Part shown: one piece after another, positions 7,264 through 14,112 of the stretch
Layout: each line of letters begins with the position of its first letter
Numbering within the stretch: position 1 is the stretch's first letter
Assembly (NCBI GenBank): GCA_016210825.1
Contig: JACQTM010000107.1
Location: 1-20,701 of the forward strand
Source of the DNA: Hyphomicrobiales bacterium
GTDB taxonomy: Bacteria; Pseudomonadota; Alphaproteobacteria; Rhizobiales; Xanthobacteraceae
Length of the DNA: 20,701 bases
Reading direction: 5' to 3'
Notes under the pieces: model-generated
Seen by the model: only the letters and a program-made list of their open reading frames with translations
Told to the model about the DNA's origin: nothing
The model's database searches: none
Translations under genes and position numbers: made by a program

Positions 7264-9777
7264 CTATTCGGCGGCAGTTCGCGCAACCGCATGTTCGAGG
7301 GGAAAGGCGCATATCACGGTAGTCCCATGTCCGATGGCGGAATCGACCTTCACCGTACCACCATGAAGCTCCACGAAGGAACGCACAATCGATAGGCCAA
7401 GTCCGGCGCCACGGTGATGGGATCCAAGCGGGTGAGTTTCGAACCAATCGAAAATCCGGTCCTTCATCTCGGCTGGAATACCTGGGCCCTGGTCGGTGAC
7501 CGAGAAAACGATCGCATCATCGCGCCGTTCGACGACAAATTTAACAGTGCCGCCGGGCGGCGAAAAGCCGACGGCGTTAGCGAGCAGATTGAACAAGACC
7601 TGGCGGATACGCCGCTCGTCAGCCGTAAAGCTGCCGATGTTCGAGGCGGCACGGATGTCGAGCGTGATGCCATCCTTGACCAGGCGGTCGCGAATCCCCT
7701 CGGCGGCGCCCTCCATGGTCTTGCGGATATCCACGGGACCGAGATTAAGCGTCATGACGCCGGCGTCGATAGTCGCGAGATCGAGAATATCGTTGATGAT
7801 GGCGAGCAGGGCGTGTGTGGAGACAGTAATGTAACCAAGATATTCGCTCTGCTTCGCGGTCAGGGGCCCGGTCGCCGGATCGCCGAGGAAATGCGCAAAC
7901 CCGATGATGTTGGTCAGCGGCGAGCGTAATTCGTAGGAGACGTGATGAAGGAAATCGATCTTGATCTGGTCGGCGGCTTCAAGCGCGTCATTGCGATCGC
8001 GCAATGCCCGCTCGACGTTGACGGAATCCGAGACGTCTTGGAAGGTGACGAGGGTGGCACCGTCGGGTAGTGGGACGGTCGAACAATCGACGACACTGCC
8101 ATCGCGACGTTCCAGTCGGCCAATCACCGGCTTGCGATCCTCGATCGCCGTCACCGTCGCGCGCAGCGCGCGCAATGTGACATCCTCGGGATGCAGCGGC
8201 GCGCACCAGGCGATCACGGCTTCGATATGCGGCCGTTCGGCGAGCGCTTCAGCGCTGAGCTTCCACATCCGCGAGAAGGCCGGGTTATAGAGACGCAACC
8301 GGCCATCGCTGGCGAACACGGCAACCGCCTCATTGAGATTGTCCAGGGTCTCGCCTTGGACACGGATCAAAGCGTCGAAACGCCGCTCGAGATCGAGCCG
8401 CTCTGTTACGTCATCGAAGAGATACGTGACGCCGCCTTCTGGATTAGGCGTCGTGACGACACGCAGCGTGCGGCCGTCCGGCAAGTGCCATTCATGCTCC
8501 TTGGCCTCGAGCGCGCGATAGGCCTCGTGAATCTGGTTCTTCCATTGACGAAAATCCTGTTGCTCCGGCAGCTTGCGTGCGGCTCGGAGCTTTTCCAACA
8601 CGGTACTGTCGGTCGGCTCCTGGTCGAGAAAGCCGGCATCGAGGTCCCAGAGCGCACGATAGGCGGTATTGTAGAAAGTCAGCCGCTGGTCGGCGGCGAA
8701 GATTGCAACCCCCGTCGCGAGCTGGTCGAGCGTACGGCGGTGAGCATCGACAATCTGCGTCAAGTCAGAGCGCATCAGCTCGGCTTCGGTGGCGTCGACA
8801 GCAAGACCGGCGCTGCCGCGCCGGGTGGGAACGTCCAGCACGTCAAGGGTTCGGCGGGTGCCAGCGACGATGGCGGGAAGTCGATCGCGGTAGATCGCGC
8901 CCACGCGCCGCGCCTGGGCTGATTCCTCGCGCGCCGTGCGATCGAGCAATTCCAGTCGGCGTTCCACGGCATCGGCTGCGTCCTCGGCTTCGACCGCGCG
9001 CGCATAGGCTAGATTGACAAAGACGAGAGTGCCCGCTTCGTTGCGAGCCCAGACCGGTGATGGGATTGCGTTGATCAGCGTGCGCAGCGAATCGACGTCC
9101 TCGAGCAATTCCTGATGCCGCGCCGCGAGTGCCGCCATCTCCTGCTTGATCCCGCTGACGTCGCGTAGGCGCAAGATAGCGCGACCGCCAATGGCGCGGC
9201 CTTCGGCCTCGATCGGGCGCCCGGTCAATGTTCGCAGCGGCATTGCGAAGCTTTCGCCCTTCGCTCGCAAAGCTTCGACCGCGCGCTCCATCGCCTTCGC
9301 CTGTTCGGCGTCGAGCCAGGCGCCGAAGGCCATCACCCGCAACGGCGTATTCACTGTCGTGATAACCGTGATATCGCCCAGGATCTCCGGCTCGTCACCC
9401 GCGGCGGCCCAGGCGATGATCACCTGCGGCTCCGACAACAGCAGCGTATGGGCACGGTCGACTTCGGCGGTCAGCGTTACGATCTCATTGCGCAGGGAGC
9501 TCTCGGTATCGGCGGCGCGCCGGCGTGCGCGTACGAGCAGGATGGCGGTCATGACAGCAAAAAAGAGAAGGCCGAGAGTCAGTGCCAGCGCCGCGATCTC
9601 ATGGCGATCGAGCGCCATAAACGCGGCGATATAGCTATCGATTAATCCGAAATCGGCTGCGGCCGCCCCGCGAGCGGCAGTGGATTGCAACACTAGTTGC
9701 GCCGGTATTGCGGCTGCGGTCAGCAAGCCGTGGCACCACGGATTTGCGCGTGGCTGTCCGCCCCATCTCGCGCTCAT
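7264..9777 (-). CDS. divL: DivL-like PAS-domain membrane sensor kinase with Tyr in place of the phospho-acceptor His
   Basis: An 837-residue histidine-kinase relative. One transmembrane helix lies at about residues 61–82 (IAALALTLGLLFFAVMTAILLV) and is followed by coiled coil and several PAS-like modules near residues 235, 345 and 475. The dimerisation/H-box reads FLHHVSYELRSPL, so the position that is His in ordinary kinases (VSHELRTPL) is Tyr615 (TAC). The ATPase domain is intact: N box NLLANAVGFS, G1 DQGPGIP, F box IFDWFE and G2 RGAGLGLSIVRSFVELHGG. Tyr here is the hallmark of DivL, which in Caulobacter binds DivK~P and controls CckA and thus CtrA. The orthology call is an inference from this residue, the PAS–TM layout and the neighbours. 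The start is uncertain: ATG at 9,618 (residue 54), just before the helix, is a plausible shorter start. Confidence 0.85.
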   Translation of the reverse strand: MSARWGGQPRANPWCHGLLTAAAIPAQLVLQSTAARGAAAADFGLIDSYIAAFMALDRHEIAALALTLGLLFFAVMTAILLVRARRRAADTESSLRNEIVTLTAEVDRAHTLLLSEPQVIIAWAAAGDEPEILGDITVITTVNTPLRVMAFGAWLDAEQAKAMERAVEALRAKGESFAMPLRTLTGRPIEAEGRAIGGRAILRLRDVSGIKQEMAALAARHQELLEDVDSLRTLINAIPSPVWARNEAGTLVFVNLAYARAVEAEDAADAVERRLELLDRTAREESAQARRVGAIYRDRLPAIVAGTRRTLDVLDVPTRRGSAGLAVDATEAELMRSDLTQIVDAHRRTLDQLATGVAIFAADQRLTFYNTAYRALWDLDAGFLDQEPTDSTVLEKLRAARKLPEQQDFRQWKNQIHEAYRALEAKEHEWHLPDGRTLRVVTTPNPEGGVTYLFDDVTERLDLERRFDALIRVQGETLDNLNEAVAVFASDGRLRLYNPAFSRMWKLSAEALAERPHIEAVIAWCAPLHPEDVTLRALRATVTAIEDRKPVIGRLERRDGSVVDCSTVPLPDGATLVTFQDVSDSVNVERALRDRNDALEAADQIKIDFLHHVSYELRSPLTNIIGFAHFLGDPATGPLTAKQSEYLGYITVSTHALLAIINDILDLATIDAGVMTLNLGPVDIRKTMEGAAEGIRDRLVKDGITLDIRAASNIGSFTADERRIRQVLFNLLANAVGFSPPGGTVKFVVERRDDAIVFSVTDQGPGIPAEMKDRIFDWFETHPLGSHHRGAGLGLSIVRSFVELHGGTVKVDSAIGHGTTVICAFPLEHAVARTAAE

Positions 9778-10061
9778 GCCCGCATACCCGCTGCCCTAAT
9801 GCCAAGCGTGTGGCAATCGTCGCCTCCTCGGCGACGGGTTTGCGAAAAAATCCAACGGCCGTCGTGTAGTCTTTAAGAACCTCGAACCTTCGGGCTGCAG
9901 CCTCCGCCAGGCCGCGCACGAATCGTCTGACTTTAACCCCAAGAGAAGTGAGCCGGTAAGAGTCCAGACCGTGAACAGAGCCGATCAGATTCGAGACATC
10001 CGTAGTGCAACGTATGTCCGTAGTGGGAATGGACTGTGACCGCGGTTGGCTGGTTATCAAT
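9778..10061 (-). other. 284-bp non-coding gap / leader between rrf2-type gene and divL-like gene
   Basis: No convincing coding sequence fills this stretch. A 215-codon open frame crosses it on the minus strand but overlaps both flanking genes out of frame and has no family resemblance. It contains a perfect 7-bp stem (9818–9836) near the kinase start and two copies of TCCGTAGTG at 9999–10007 and 10017–10025, 18 bp apart. It is the most likely place for a promoter of the kinase gene, though I cannot identify convincing -35/-10 boxes. A TTAACC half-element is present near 9935, but not a paired TTAA-N7-TTAA CtrA box. Confidence 0.5.
9818..9836 (-). promoter_or_regulatory. Perfect 7-bp inverted repeat with a GGAGG-containing loop upstream of the divL-like start
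   Basis: On the minus (coding) strand CGTCGCC and GGCGACG flank the 5-nt loop GAGGA, so a purine-rich Shine–Dalgarno-like GAGGAGG spans loop and stem. It sits about 41 nt upstream of the kinase ATG at 9,777. No U-tract follows on the minus strand, so it does not look like an intrinsic terminator. It could be a 5'-UTR structure; function is unproven. Confidence 0.3.
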
Positions 10062-10469
10062 TCAGCCGCCTTCCGCACGGCGCGAGAGATCCTCGATATT
10101 GATGTCGCCCAGCGCGGCCGCGAAGGCTTTCTCGGCGTGGGCAAGCGCGGGCAGGACGATCTTGGTGACGAGCGCGGAGCCGGGCAATTGCGGGTTGCCG
10201 GCGTCATCGACGGTACCCGCGGCGCGAAGAATATCGTCCGCCGTGATTTTGCGTCGCTCACGGTTGAGTTCGTAGCCGCCATGCGGCCCGCGAACGCCCC
10301 TCAATATTCCCTCGTGAACGAGCGCCTGAAGAACCGGCTCAAGATGACGCGACGGCAAGCCATGTCGGCCGGCAAGGGCCTTGGCCGAAACCGGCTGGCC
10401 GCGTGAATTGACCGCGACATCGATTACCGCTGCGATGGCAAGGATGCCTTTGCGAGAAAGCAGCGGCAT
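10062..10469 (-). CDS. Rrf2-family transcriptional regulator without cysteines
   Basis: A 135-residue winged-helix protein. The N-terminal half reads LLSRKGILAIAAVIDVAV, then KALAGRHGLPSRHLEPVLQALVHEGILRGVRGPHGGYELNRERRKITADDILRA. This is the typical Rrf2 order of recognition helix (SRHLEPVLQAL), wing (GPHGGYEL) and dimerisation region. IscR, NsrR and RirA bind Fe–S clusters through three cysteines near residues 90–105; this protein has no cysteine at all, so it cannot ligate a cluster that way and must sense something else or act constitutively. The target is unknown. An AT-rich stretch with a 24-bp dyad lies just upstream. The gene sits between dut (62 bp upstream) and the kinase gene, same strand. 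No good ribosome binding site is seen at normal spacing; AAGGA is about 17 nt from the ATG. Confidence 0.88.
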   Translation of the reverse strand: MPLLSRKGILAIAAVIDVAVNSRGQPVSAKALAGRHGLPSRHLEPVLQALVHEGILRGVRGPHGGYELNRERRKITADDILRAAGTVDDAGNPQLPGSALVTKIVLPALAHAEKAFAAALGDINIEDLSRRAEGG

Positions 10470-10490
10470 GATGATGACTGAACACGATCC

Positions 10491-10514
10491 TTATAATTCA
10501 TAACGTCAGTATAA
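10491..10514 (-). promoter_or_regulatory. Candidate promoter/operator of the Rrf2-family gene (TTATA-N14-TATAA dyad)
   Basis: This 62-bp gap is strikingly AT-rich against its surroundings. TTATA and TATAA form 5-bp inverted arms spanning 24 bp, 22 bp upstream of the rrf2-type ATG. Rrf2 regulators such as IscR bind dyads of about 25 bp with AT-rich ends and often repress their own gene, so autoregulation is plausible. The inner bases show little symmetry, so the evidence is weak. The same bases could simply be a -10 element. Confidence 0.35.
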
Positions 10515-10531
10515 TATGCTCGGGCTGAGGT

Positions 10532-11014
10532 CTAGGTGTTGGGCTCGAATTCCCCATTTTTTGTCCCAGTCGAGCCAAATCCACCCCCGCCGCGAGTGGT
10601 TTTTTCGAGATTTTCCACTTCGTGCAGATGCGCGCTCAGTACTGGCGCAATGACTAATTGTGCAATGCGCATTCCCCGCGAGACAGTAAATGGCTCCCCA
10701 CCAAGGTTGATAAGCAGAACGGAGATTTCTCCACGATAGTCGCGATCAATTGTCCCTGGCGCATTCAACACGGTGACGCCGTGTTTTGCCGCGAGCCCGG
10801 ATCGCGGTCGAATCTGGCCTTCGCTGCCCGGCGGCAGCACCATGGCGATACCGGTCGGGATCAAGGCGTTGGCTCCCGGTGCGATGCGCACCGGTTGATC
10901 GGCGGGGAGGGCGGCGATCAAATCTAGACCCGCGGCGCCTTCGCTTTGATACGTTGGCAACGGTAGGTCTGCCGCATGCGCGAGGCGCTTTACTTGGACC
11001 CGCGTGACGCTCAT
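10532..11014 (-). CDS. dut: Deoxyuridine 5'-triphosphate nucleotidohydrolase (dUTPase)
   Basis: A 160-residue trimeric dUTPase that hydrolyses dUTP to dUMP and pyrophosphate, limiting uracil incorporation and supplying dTMP synthesis. All five family motifs are visible in order: I AGLDLIAA (near 28–35), II RPRSGLAAKHG (69–79, catalytic-site Ser), III LNAPGTIDRDYRGEI (83–97, catalytic Asp), IV RIAQLVIAP (116–124) and V RGGGGFGSTG (141–150). The frame is open further upstream, but the ATG at 11,014 begins MSVTRVQVKRL, matches family length and overlaps the coaBC stop codon as ATGA. Coupling to coaBC (historically dfp–dut) is a common bacterial arrangement. Confidence 0.97.
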   Translation of the reverse strand: MSVTRVQVKRLAHAADLPLPTYQSEGAAGLDLIAALPADQPVRIAPGANALIPTGIAMVLPPGSEGQIRPRSGLAAKHGVTVLNAPGTIDRDYRGEISVLLINLGGEPFTVSRGMRIAQLVIAPVLSAHLHEVENLEKTTRGGGGFGSTGTKNGEFEPNT

Positions 11015-11721
11015 TGCAGTTGACCGGCGATCGCGGCGGCCACGCGTGTGATCAATTGGCGCGCCACGTCGTCCTTCGATTGTTTCGGCCAGGATTCCAC
11101 GCCGCTTCCGGTGACGAGATGAACGGTGTTGTCCTCGCCGCCCATGACGCCAGACTTGGCTGACACATCGTTGGCGATGATCCAGTCGCAGCCCTTTGAA
11201 TTGAGCTTTGCCTTGGCGTGTTCGACGACCTTCTCCGTCTCGGCGGCAAAGCCGATCACGAGCTGCGGACGCTTTGCGGTTTTGTGGGCAACCGTCGCCA
11301 GGATGTCGGGATTTTCGGTTAGCGACAATTCCGGGGCGCCTCCGGCGGCCTTCTTGATTTTCTGTGAGTCGGCTTGCGCGACCCGCCAATCGGCAACTGC
11401 GGCGGCAAAAATCGCCACATCGGCGGGCAAAGCCTTTTCCACTGCCACAAGCATGTCGCGGGCGCTCTCCACGTGCACGGTCTTTACGCCTGGCGGATCG
11501 GGCAGATTCACCGGACCACTGACCAGCGTGACATCCGCGCCGGCTTGAGCCGCCGCTTCGGCGATGGCGTGACCCTGTTTGCCGGAGGAGCGATTGGCGA
11601 TGTAACGGACCGGATCGATCGGTTCATGCGTCGGCCCCGAGGTGACAATAACGCGCCTGCCAGTTAGCGGTCCGTGAAAGTCGCGCGCGGCAAGCGTCTC
11701 GACCGTGGCGGCAATTTCCAA
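11011..11721 (-). CDS. coaB: CoaB half of CoaBC: phosphopantothenate–cysteine ligase, separated from the CoaC half by a frameshift
   Basis: Residues read here match the ligase half of CoaBC, which joins cysteine to 4'-phosphopantothenate using CTP. GRRVIVTSGPTHEPIDPVRYIANRSSGKQG (21–50) is the nucleotide-binding N-terminus; AAAVADWRV follows near residue 105, then NPDILATVA, VIGFAAET and KGCDWIIANDVS. The frame opens at a TTG (11,721) that is in the -1 frame relative to the CoaC half, with GGCGGA a few bases upstream. Without the shift the halves would be one protein of about 480 residues. Either a base is missing in the sequence near 11,713–11,729, or the two enzymes are made separately, as in bacteria with separate coaB and coaC. 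The stop codon overlaps the dut start (ATGA). Confidence 0.88.
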   Translation of the reverse strand: MEIAATVETLAARDFHGPLTGRRVIVTSGPTHEPIDPVRYIANRSSGKQGHAIAEAAAQAGADVTLVSGPVNLPDPPGVKTVHVESARDMLVAVEKALPADVAIFAAAVADWRVAQADSQKIKKAAGGAPELSLTENPDILATVAHKTAKRPQLVIGFAAETEKVVEHAKAKLNSKGCDWIIANDVSAKSGVMGGEDNTVHLVTGSGVESWPKQSKDDVARQLITRVAAAIAGQLQ

Positions 11722-12458
11722 GATTCCGCCATGCGGCCGATCCCGCGCTCGCCGCTCTCGGCCATCTCGCCCTCGTTTGGCCCGATCACTTCAATGCCGT
11801 CCTCGATGAGCTGCGCGAGATTGCGCTGTGTCGCCGGGTGCGTCCACATATGCGGATTCATCGCCGGTGCGATTAGGATTTTCGAACCGGCCGCCATCAG
11901 TACCGCGGTTGCCAGATCGTCTGCATGCCCTCCGGCCATCTTTGCTATTAAATCGGCGGTTGCGGGCGCGACCACGATGAGATCGGCCTCGCGTGCGAGC
12001 CGGATATGTCCGACGTCGAATTCGGACGCCGGATCGAAAAGATCGGTGAAGGGCCGTTCGCCGGCCAGCGCGCCAACGGAGAAGGGCGTCACGAATTCCT
12101 GCGCGGCCCGCGTCATAATCACGCGCACACGATAGGCGCGTTCACGCAGCCGCCGGATCAGGTCGAGGCACTTATACGCAGCGATGCCGCCGCCGATGAT
12201 GAGCAGGACTTGCCGCGTCCCGGCAATAAGCGGGGCGGCCGCGATTTGCCCGGCTTCATCCGGCTTACGCCTGGTGGGCTTAACGGACTGCTCTTTGCTG
12301 ATGTTGCTATCGCGCCCGGCAGGCTCGTCATCGCCGGCAACCGCGCCGCGCAGGATGGTGCGTGCCTCGTCCTCCATGGAACGGCCATGGCGCGCCGCCC
12401 GCATGCGCAGGTGTTTTTTCAGGGCGTCGTCGAGCTTGCGGATGGTGAGGCTAGCCAT
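11664..12458 (-). CDS. coaC: CoaC half of CoaBC (phosphopantothenoylcysteine decarboxylase) with an N-terminal FitA-like ribbon-helix-helix domain
   Basis: Residues 1–40 (MASLTIRKLDDALKKHLRMR, then HGRSMEDEARTILRGAV) match FitA/VapB-type ribbon-helix-helix antitoxins, including the MASxxIR strand with Arg7 that contacts DNA in FitA. A charged linker (41–80) leads to the flavoprotein decarboxylase, which forms 4'-phosphopantetheine: GGGIAAYKCLDLIRRL (89–104), the catalytic-His segment VGHIRL (His151), VVAPATADLIAKMAGG and PAMNPHMW (199–206 region). The substrate-flap Cys of E. coli (ACGxxGxGRM) is replaced here by ESGERGIGRM. Coding matches CoaBC up to about residue 245; the last ~19 residues, WKLPPRSRRLPRATFTDR, are out of frame because of an apparent one-base loss. 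No toxin gene is adjacent. Three TGCAATCA half-sites lie 37–62 bp upstream of the ATG. Confidence 0.88.
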   Translation of the reverse strand: MASLTIRKLDDALKKHLRMRAARHGRSMEDEARTILRGAVAGDDEPAGRDSNISKEQSVKPTRRKPDEAGQIAAAPLIAGTRQVLLIIGGGIAAYKCLDLIRRLRERAYRVRVIMTRAAQEFVTPFSVGALAGERPFTDLFDPASEFDVGHIRLAREADLIVVAPATADLIAKMAGGHADDLATAVLMAAGSKILIAPAMNPHMWTHPATQRNLAQLIEDGIEVIGPNEGEMAESGERGIGRMAESWKLPPRSRRLPRATFTDR

Positions 12459-12494
12459 GGATTAAGTCCCTGGAGGGGCGCCATTCTTAGCAAA

Positions 12495-12520
12495 TGATTG
12501 CATTGCAATCAATGCAATCA
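12495..12520 (-). promoter_or_regulatory. Three evenly spaced TGCAATCA half-sites upstream of RHH–coaBC (candidate FitA-type operator)
   Basis: On the plus strand TGATTGCA (12495–12502), TGCAATCA (12504–12511) and TGCAATCA (12513–12520) follow each other at exact 9-bp steps with 1-bp spacers. The first two form a perfect inverted repeat and the last two a direct repeat. The third overlaps the ubiB stop codon. The array ends 37 bp upstream of the coaBC start, where a promoter-proximal operator would be expected. From memory, the FitA operator half-site is TGCTATCA, one base different, though arranged with a different spacing. Binding by the RHH domain fused to CoaC is inferred. Confidence 0.55.
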
Positions 12521-14104
12521 CCAGAATAGAGCGATCCCCATCCAAGCCAGCAGAATGGCGATTACCCATAGGGCAATTGCCGACCAGCGGTTCCGGCGTG
12601 CTTCGGCGCGGCCGATGGCCGCGACGGTTTCCGGCGCCAGCACGAGACCATCCCGGGTAATCGTATCAAGCTGCTCGATCAGCACGGCTGCCCGGCCGAG
12701 CAGCGCCGGCACCCCGCTGAGGAAACGCCCGACCTCGGCGGCGCCTTCGGCCGCGTCCTCGACCCGGCCGACCGGGCCGAGGTGACGCTCGATCCATTCG
12801 CGCACGACAGGATCGGCAACGGTCCACATGTCGAGCTTCGGATCAAATGAACGCGCGACGCCTTCGACCACCACCATCGTCTTCTGCAACAGGAGCAGCT
12901 CGGGCCGTGTGCGCATGTCGAACAAGCCGGTGACCTCGAACAGCAGCATCAAGAGCTTTGCCATCGAGATGTCTTCGGCGGTGCGATTGTGGATCGGCTC
13001 GCCGATGGCGCGGATCGCTTGGGCGAAGCTTGCAACGGAATGGTGCGAGGGAACATAGCCCGCCTCGAAATGCACCTCCGCCGTGCGCTGGTAATTGCGG
13101 GTGATGAAGCCATAGAGGATTTCAGCCAGGAACCGCCGCTCCTTGGGGCCAAGCCGTCCCATGATGCCGAAATCGACGGCGATGATGCGGCCGGCGTCGT
13201 CGACGAAGAGATTTCCGGGATGCATGTCGGCGTGGAAGAAGCCATCGCGCAGCGCGTGACGCAGAAAAGACTGTATCACCGCGCGCCCGAGCGCCGGCAG
13301 ATCGAATCCCTTGGCTTCGAGCGCTGTGCGATCGGAGAACGGCGTGGCCTCAATCCATTCGAGCGTGAGAACGTCCTTCGCTGTGCGCTCCCAATCAACC
13401 GACGGTACGCGAAAGTCCGGATCGTCCTTGATGTTCTCCGCCATCTCCGAGAGGGCGGCGGCCTCGAGCCGCAAATCCATTTCCAGCGCCACCGACCGCG
13501 CCAGCGTCGCCACCACTTCGCGTAGCCGCAAACGCCGCGCCTCGGCGGACAAATTTTCCGCATTACGCGCCGCGAAGGCGAACGCATCGAGATCGGCCTT
13601 GAAGCGCCGCTCGATGCCGGGACGGAGCACCTTGACGGCAACGGGGCGCGGCCCGGACGGTCCAGCAACCTCGGCGCGATGCACCTGTGCGATCGAAGCT
13701 GCCGCGACCGCGGGCCCGAGACTCGTGAAGCTTTGCGCCAAGGGACGGTCGAAAGCCTTGATGATTGCGGCCTCGGCGTCCCGCTGCGGAAACGGCGCCA
13801 TCTTGTCCTGGAGCGATTCAAGATCGCGGGAAAGCGCGACGCCAACCACGTCCGGCCGCGTAGCCAGGAATTGGCCGAGCTTGACGTAAGTCGGCCCGAG
13901 CCGCGTCAGCGCCGCCGACAACCGCCCGGCACTACCTTCATGTGTCGGCCGCTCGATCAGGCGGGCGAGGCGTAGGCCAAGGCGCGCCGGCAACGGCAAT
14001 GGTGCGGCATCGACGAGCCCGAACACACCTTCACGCGCGAACACGAAGCCGGCGCGGCCGAGGCGGGTCAGATGGGCGAGGGCAGAGATCACGGGGCGAA
14101 GCAA
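12518..14104 (-). CDS. ubiB: UbiB, atypical kinase/ATPase of ubiquinone biosynthesis
   Basis: A 528-residue ADCK/UbiB-family protein needed for ubiquinone synthesis, thought to help extract or present lipid intermediates to the Coq/Ubi enzymes at the membrane. The family-specific KxGQ motif is at 75–78 (KLGQFLATRPD), the alanine-rich loop AAAS at 134–137 replaces the usual glycine-rich loop, the ATP-contacting Lys is in AVKVLRPG (Lys158), the catalytic-loop equivalent is FHADMHPGNLF (Asp293, Asn298) and the DFG equivalent VDFGIMG (Asp311). Two hydrophobic C-terminal segments end the protein (WSAIALWVIAILLAWMGIALFW), consistent with membrane anchoring. It begins 8 bp after ubiE ends, and its stop codon lies inside the candidate operator of coaBC. 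Confidence 0.96.
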   Translation of the reverse strand: MLRPVISALAHLTRLGRAGFVFAREGVFGLVDAAPLPLPARLGLRLARLIERPTHEGSAGRLSAALTRLGPTYVKLGQFLATRPDVVGVALSRDLESLQDKMAPFPQRDAEAAIIKAFDRPLAQSFTSLGPAVAAASIAQVHRAEVAGPSGPRPVAVKVLRPGIERRFKADLDAFAFAARNAENLSAEARRLRLREVVATLARSVALEMDLRLEAAALSEMAENIKDDPDFRVPSVDWERTAKDVLTLEWIEATPFSDRTALEAKGFDLPALGRAVIQSFLRHALRDGFFHADMHPGNLFVDDAGRIIAVDFGIMGRLGPKERRFLAEILYGFITRNYQRTAEVHFEAGYVPSHHSVASFAQAIRAIGEPIHNRTAEDISMAKLLMLLFEVTGLFDMRTRPELLLLQKTMVVVEGVARSFDPKLDMWTVADPVVREWIERHLGPVGRVEDAAEGAAEVGRFLSGVPALLGRAAVLIEQLDTITRDGLVLAPETVAAIGRAEARRNRWSAIALWVIAILLAWMGIALFW

Positions 14105-14112
14105 ATGGCGCG

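Noticed and set aside
9885..9902. GGTTCGAGGTTC on the minus strand, similar to a tRNA T-loop
   Set aside because: The flanking bases do not form a five-base T-stem and I could find no matching acceptor, D or anticodon arms.
9930..9945. Possible CtrA site (TTAACC) upstream of the divL-like gene
   Set aside because: Only a half-element is present; the second TTAA at seven-base spacing is missing.
9635..10282. 215-codon minus-strand open frame spanning the kinase start, the gap and the rrf2-type gene
   Set aside because: It overlaps two well-supported genes out of frame, has an arginine/serine/proline-rich composition typical of GC-rich shadow frames and shows no recognisable motif.
11015..11389. 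125-residue N-terminal extension of dUTPase
   Set aside because: It lies wholly inside the CoaB frame, is Arg/Gly-rich, and the ATG at 11,014 gives the standard dUTPase length with an ATGA overlap.
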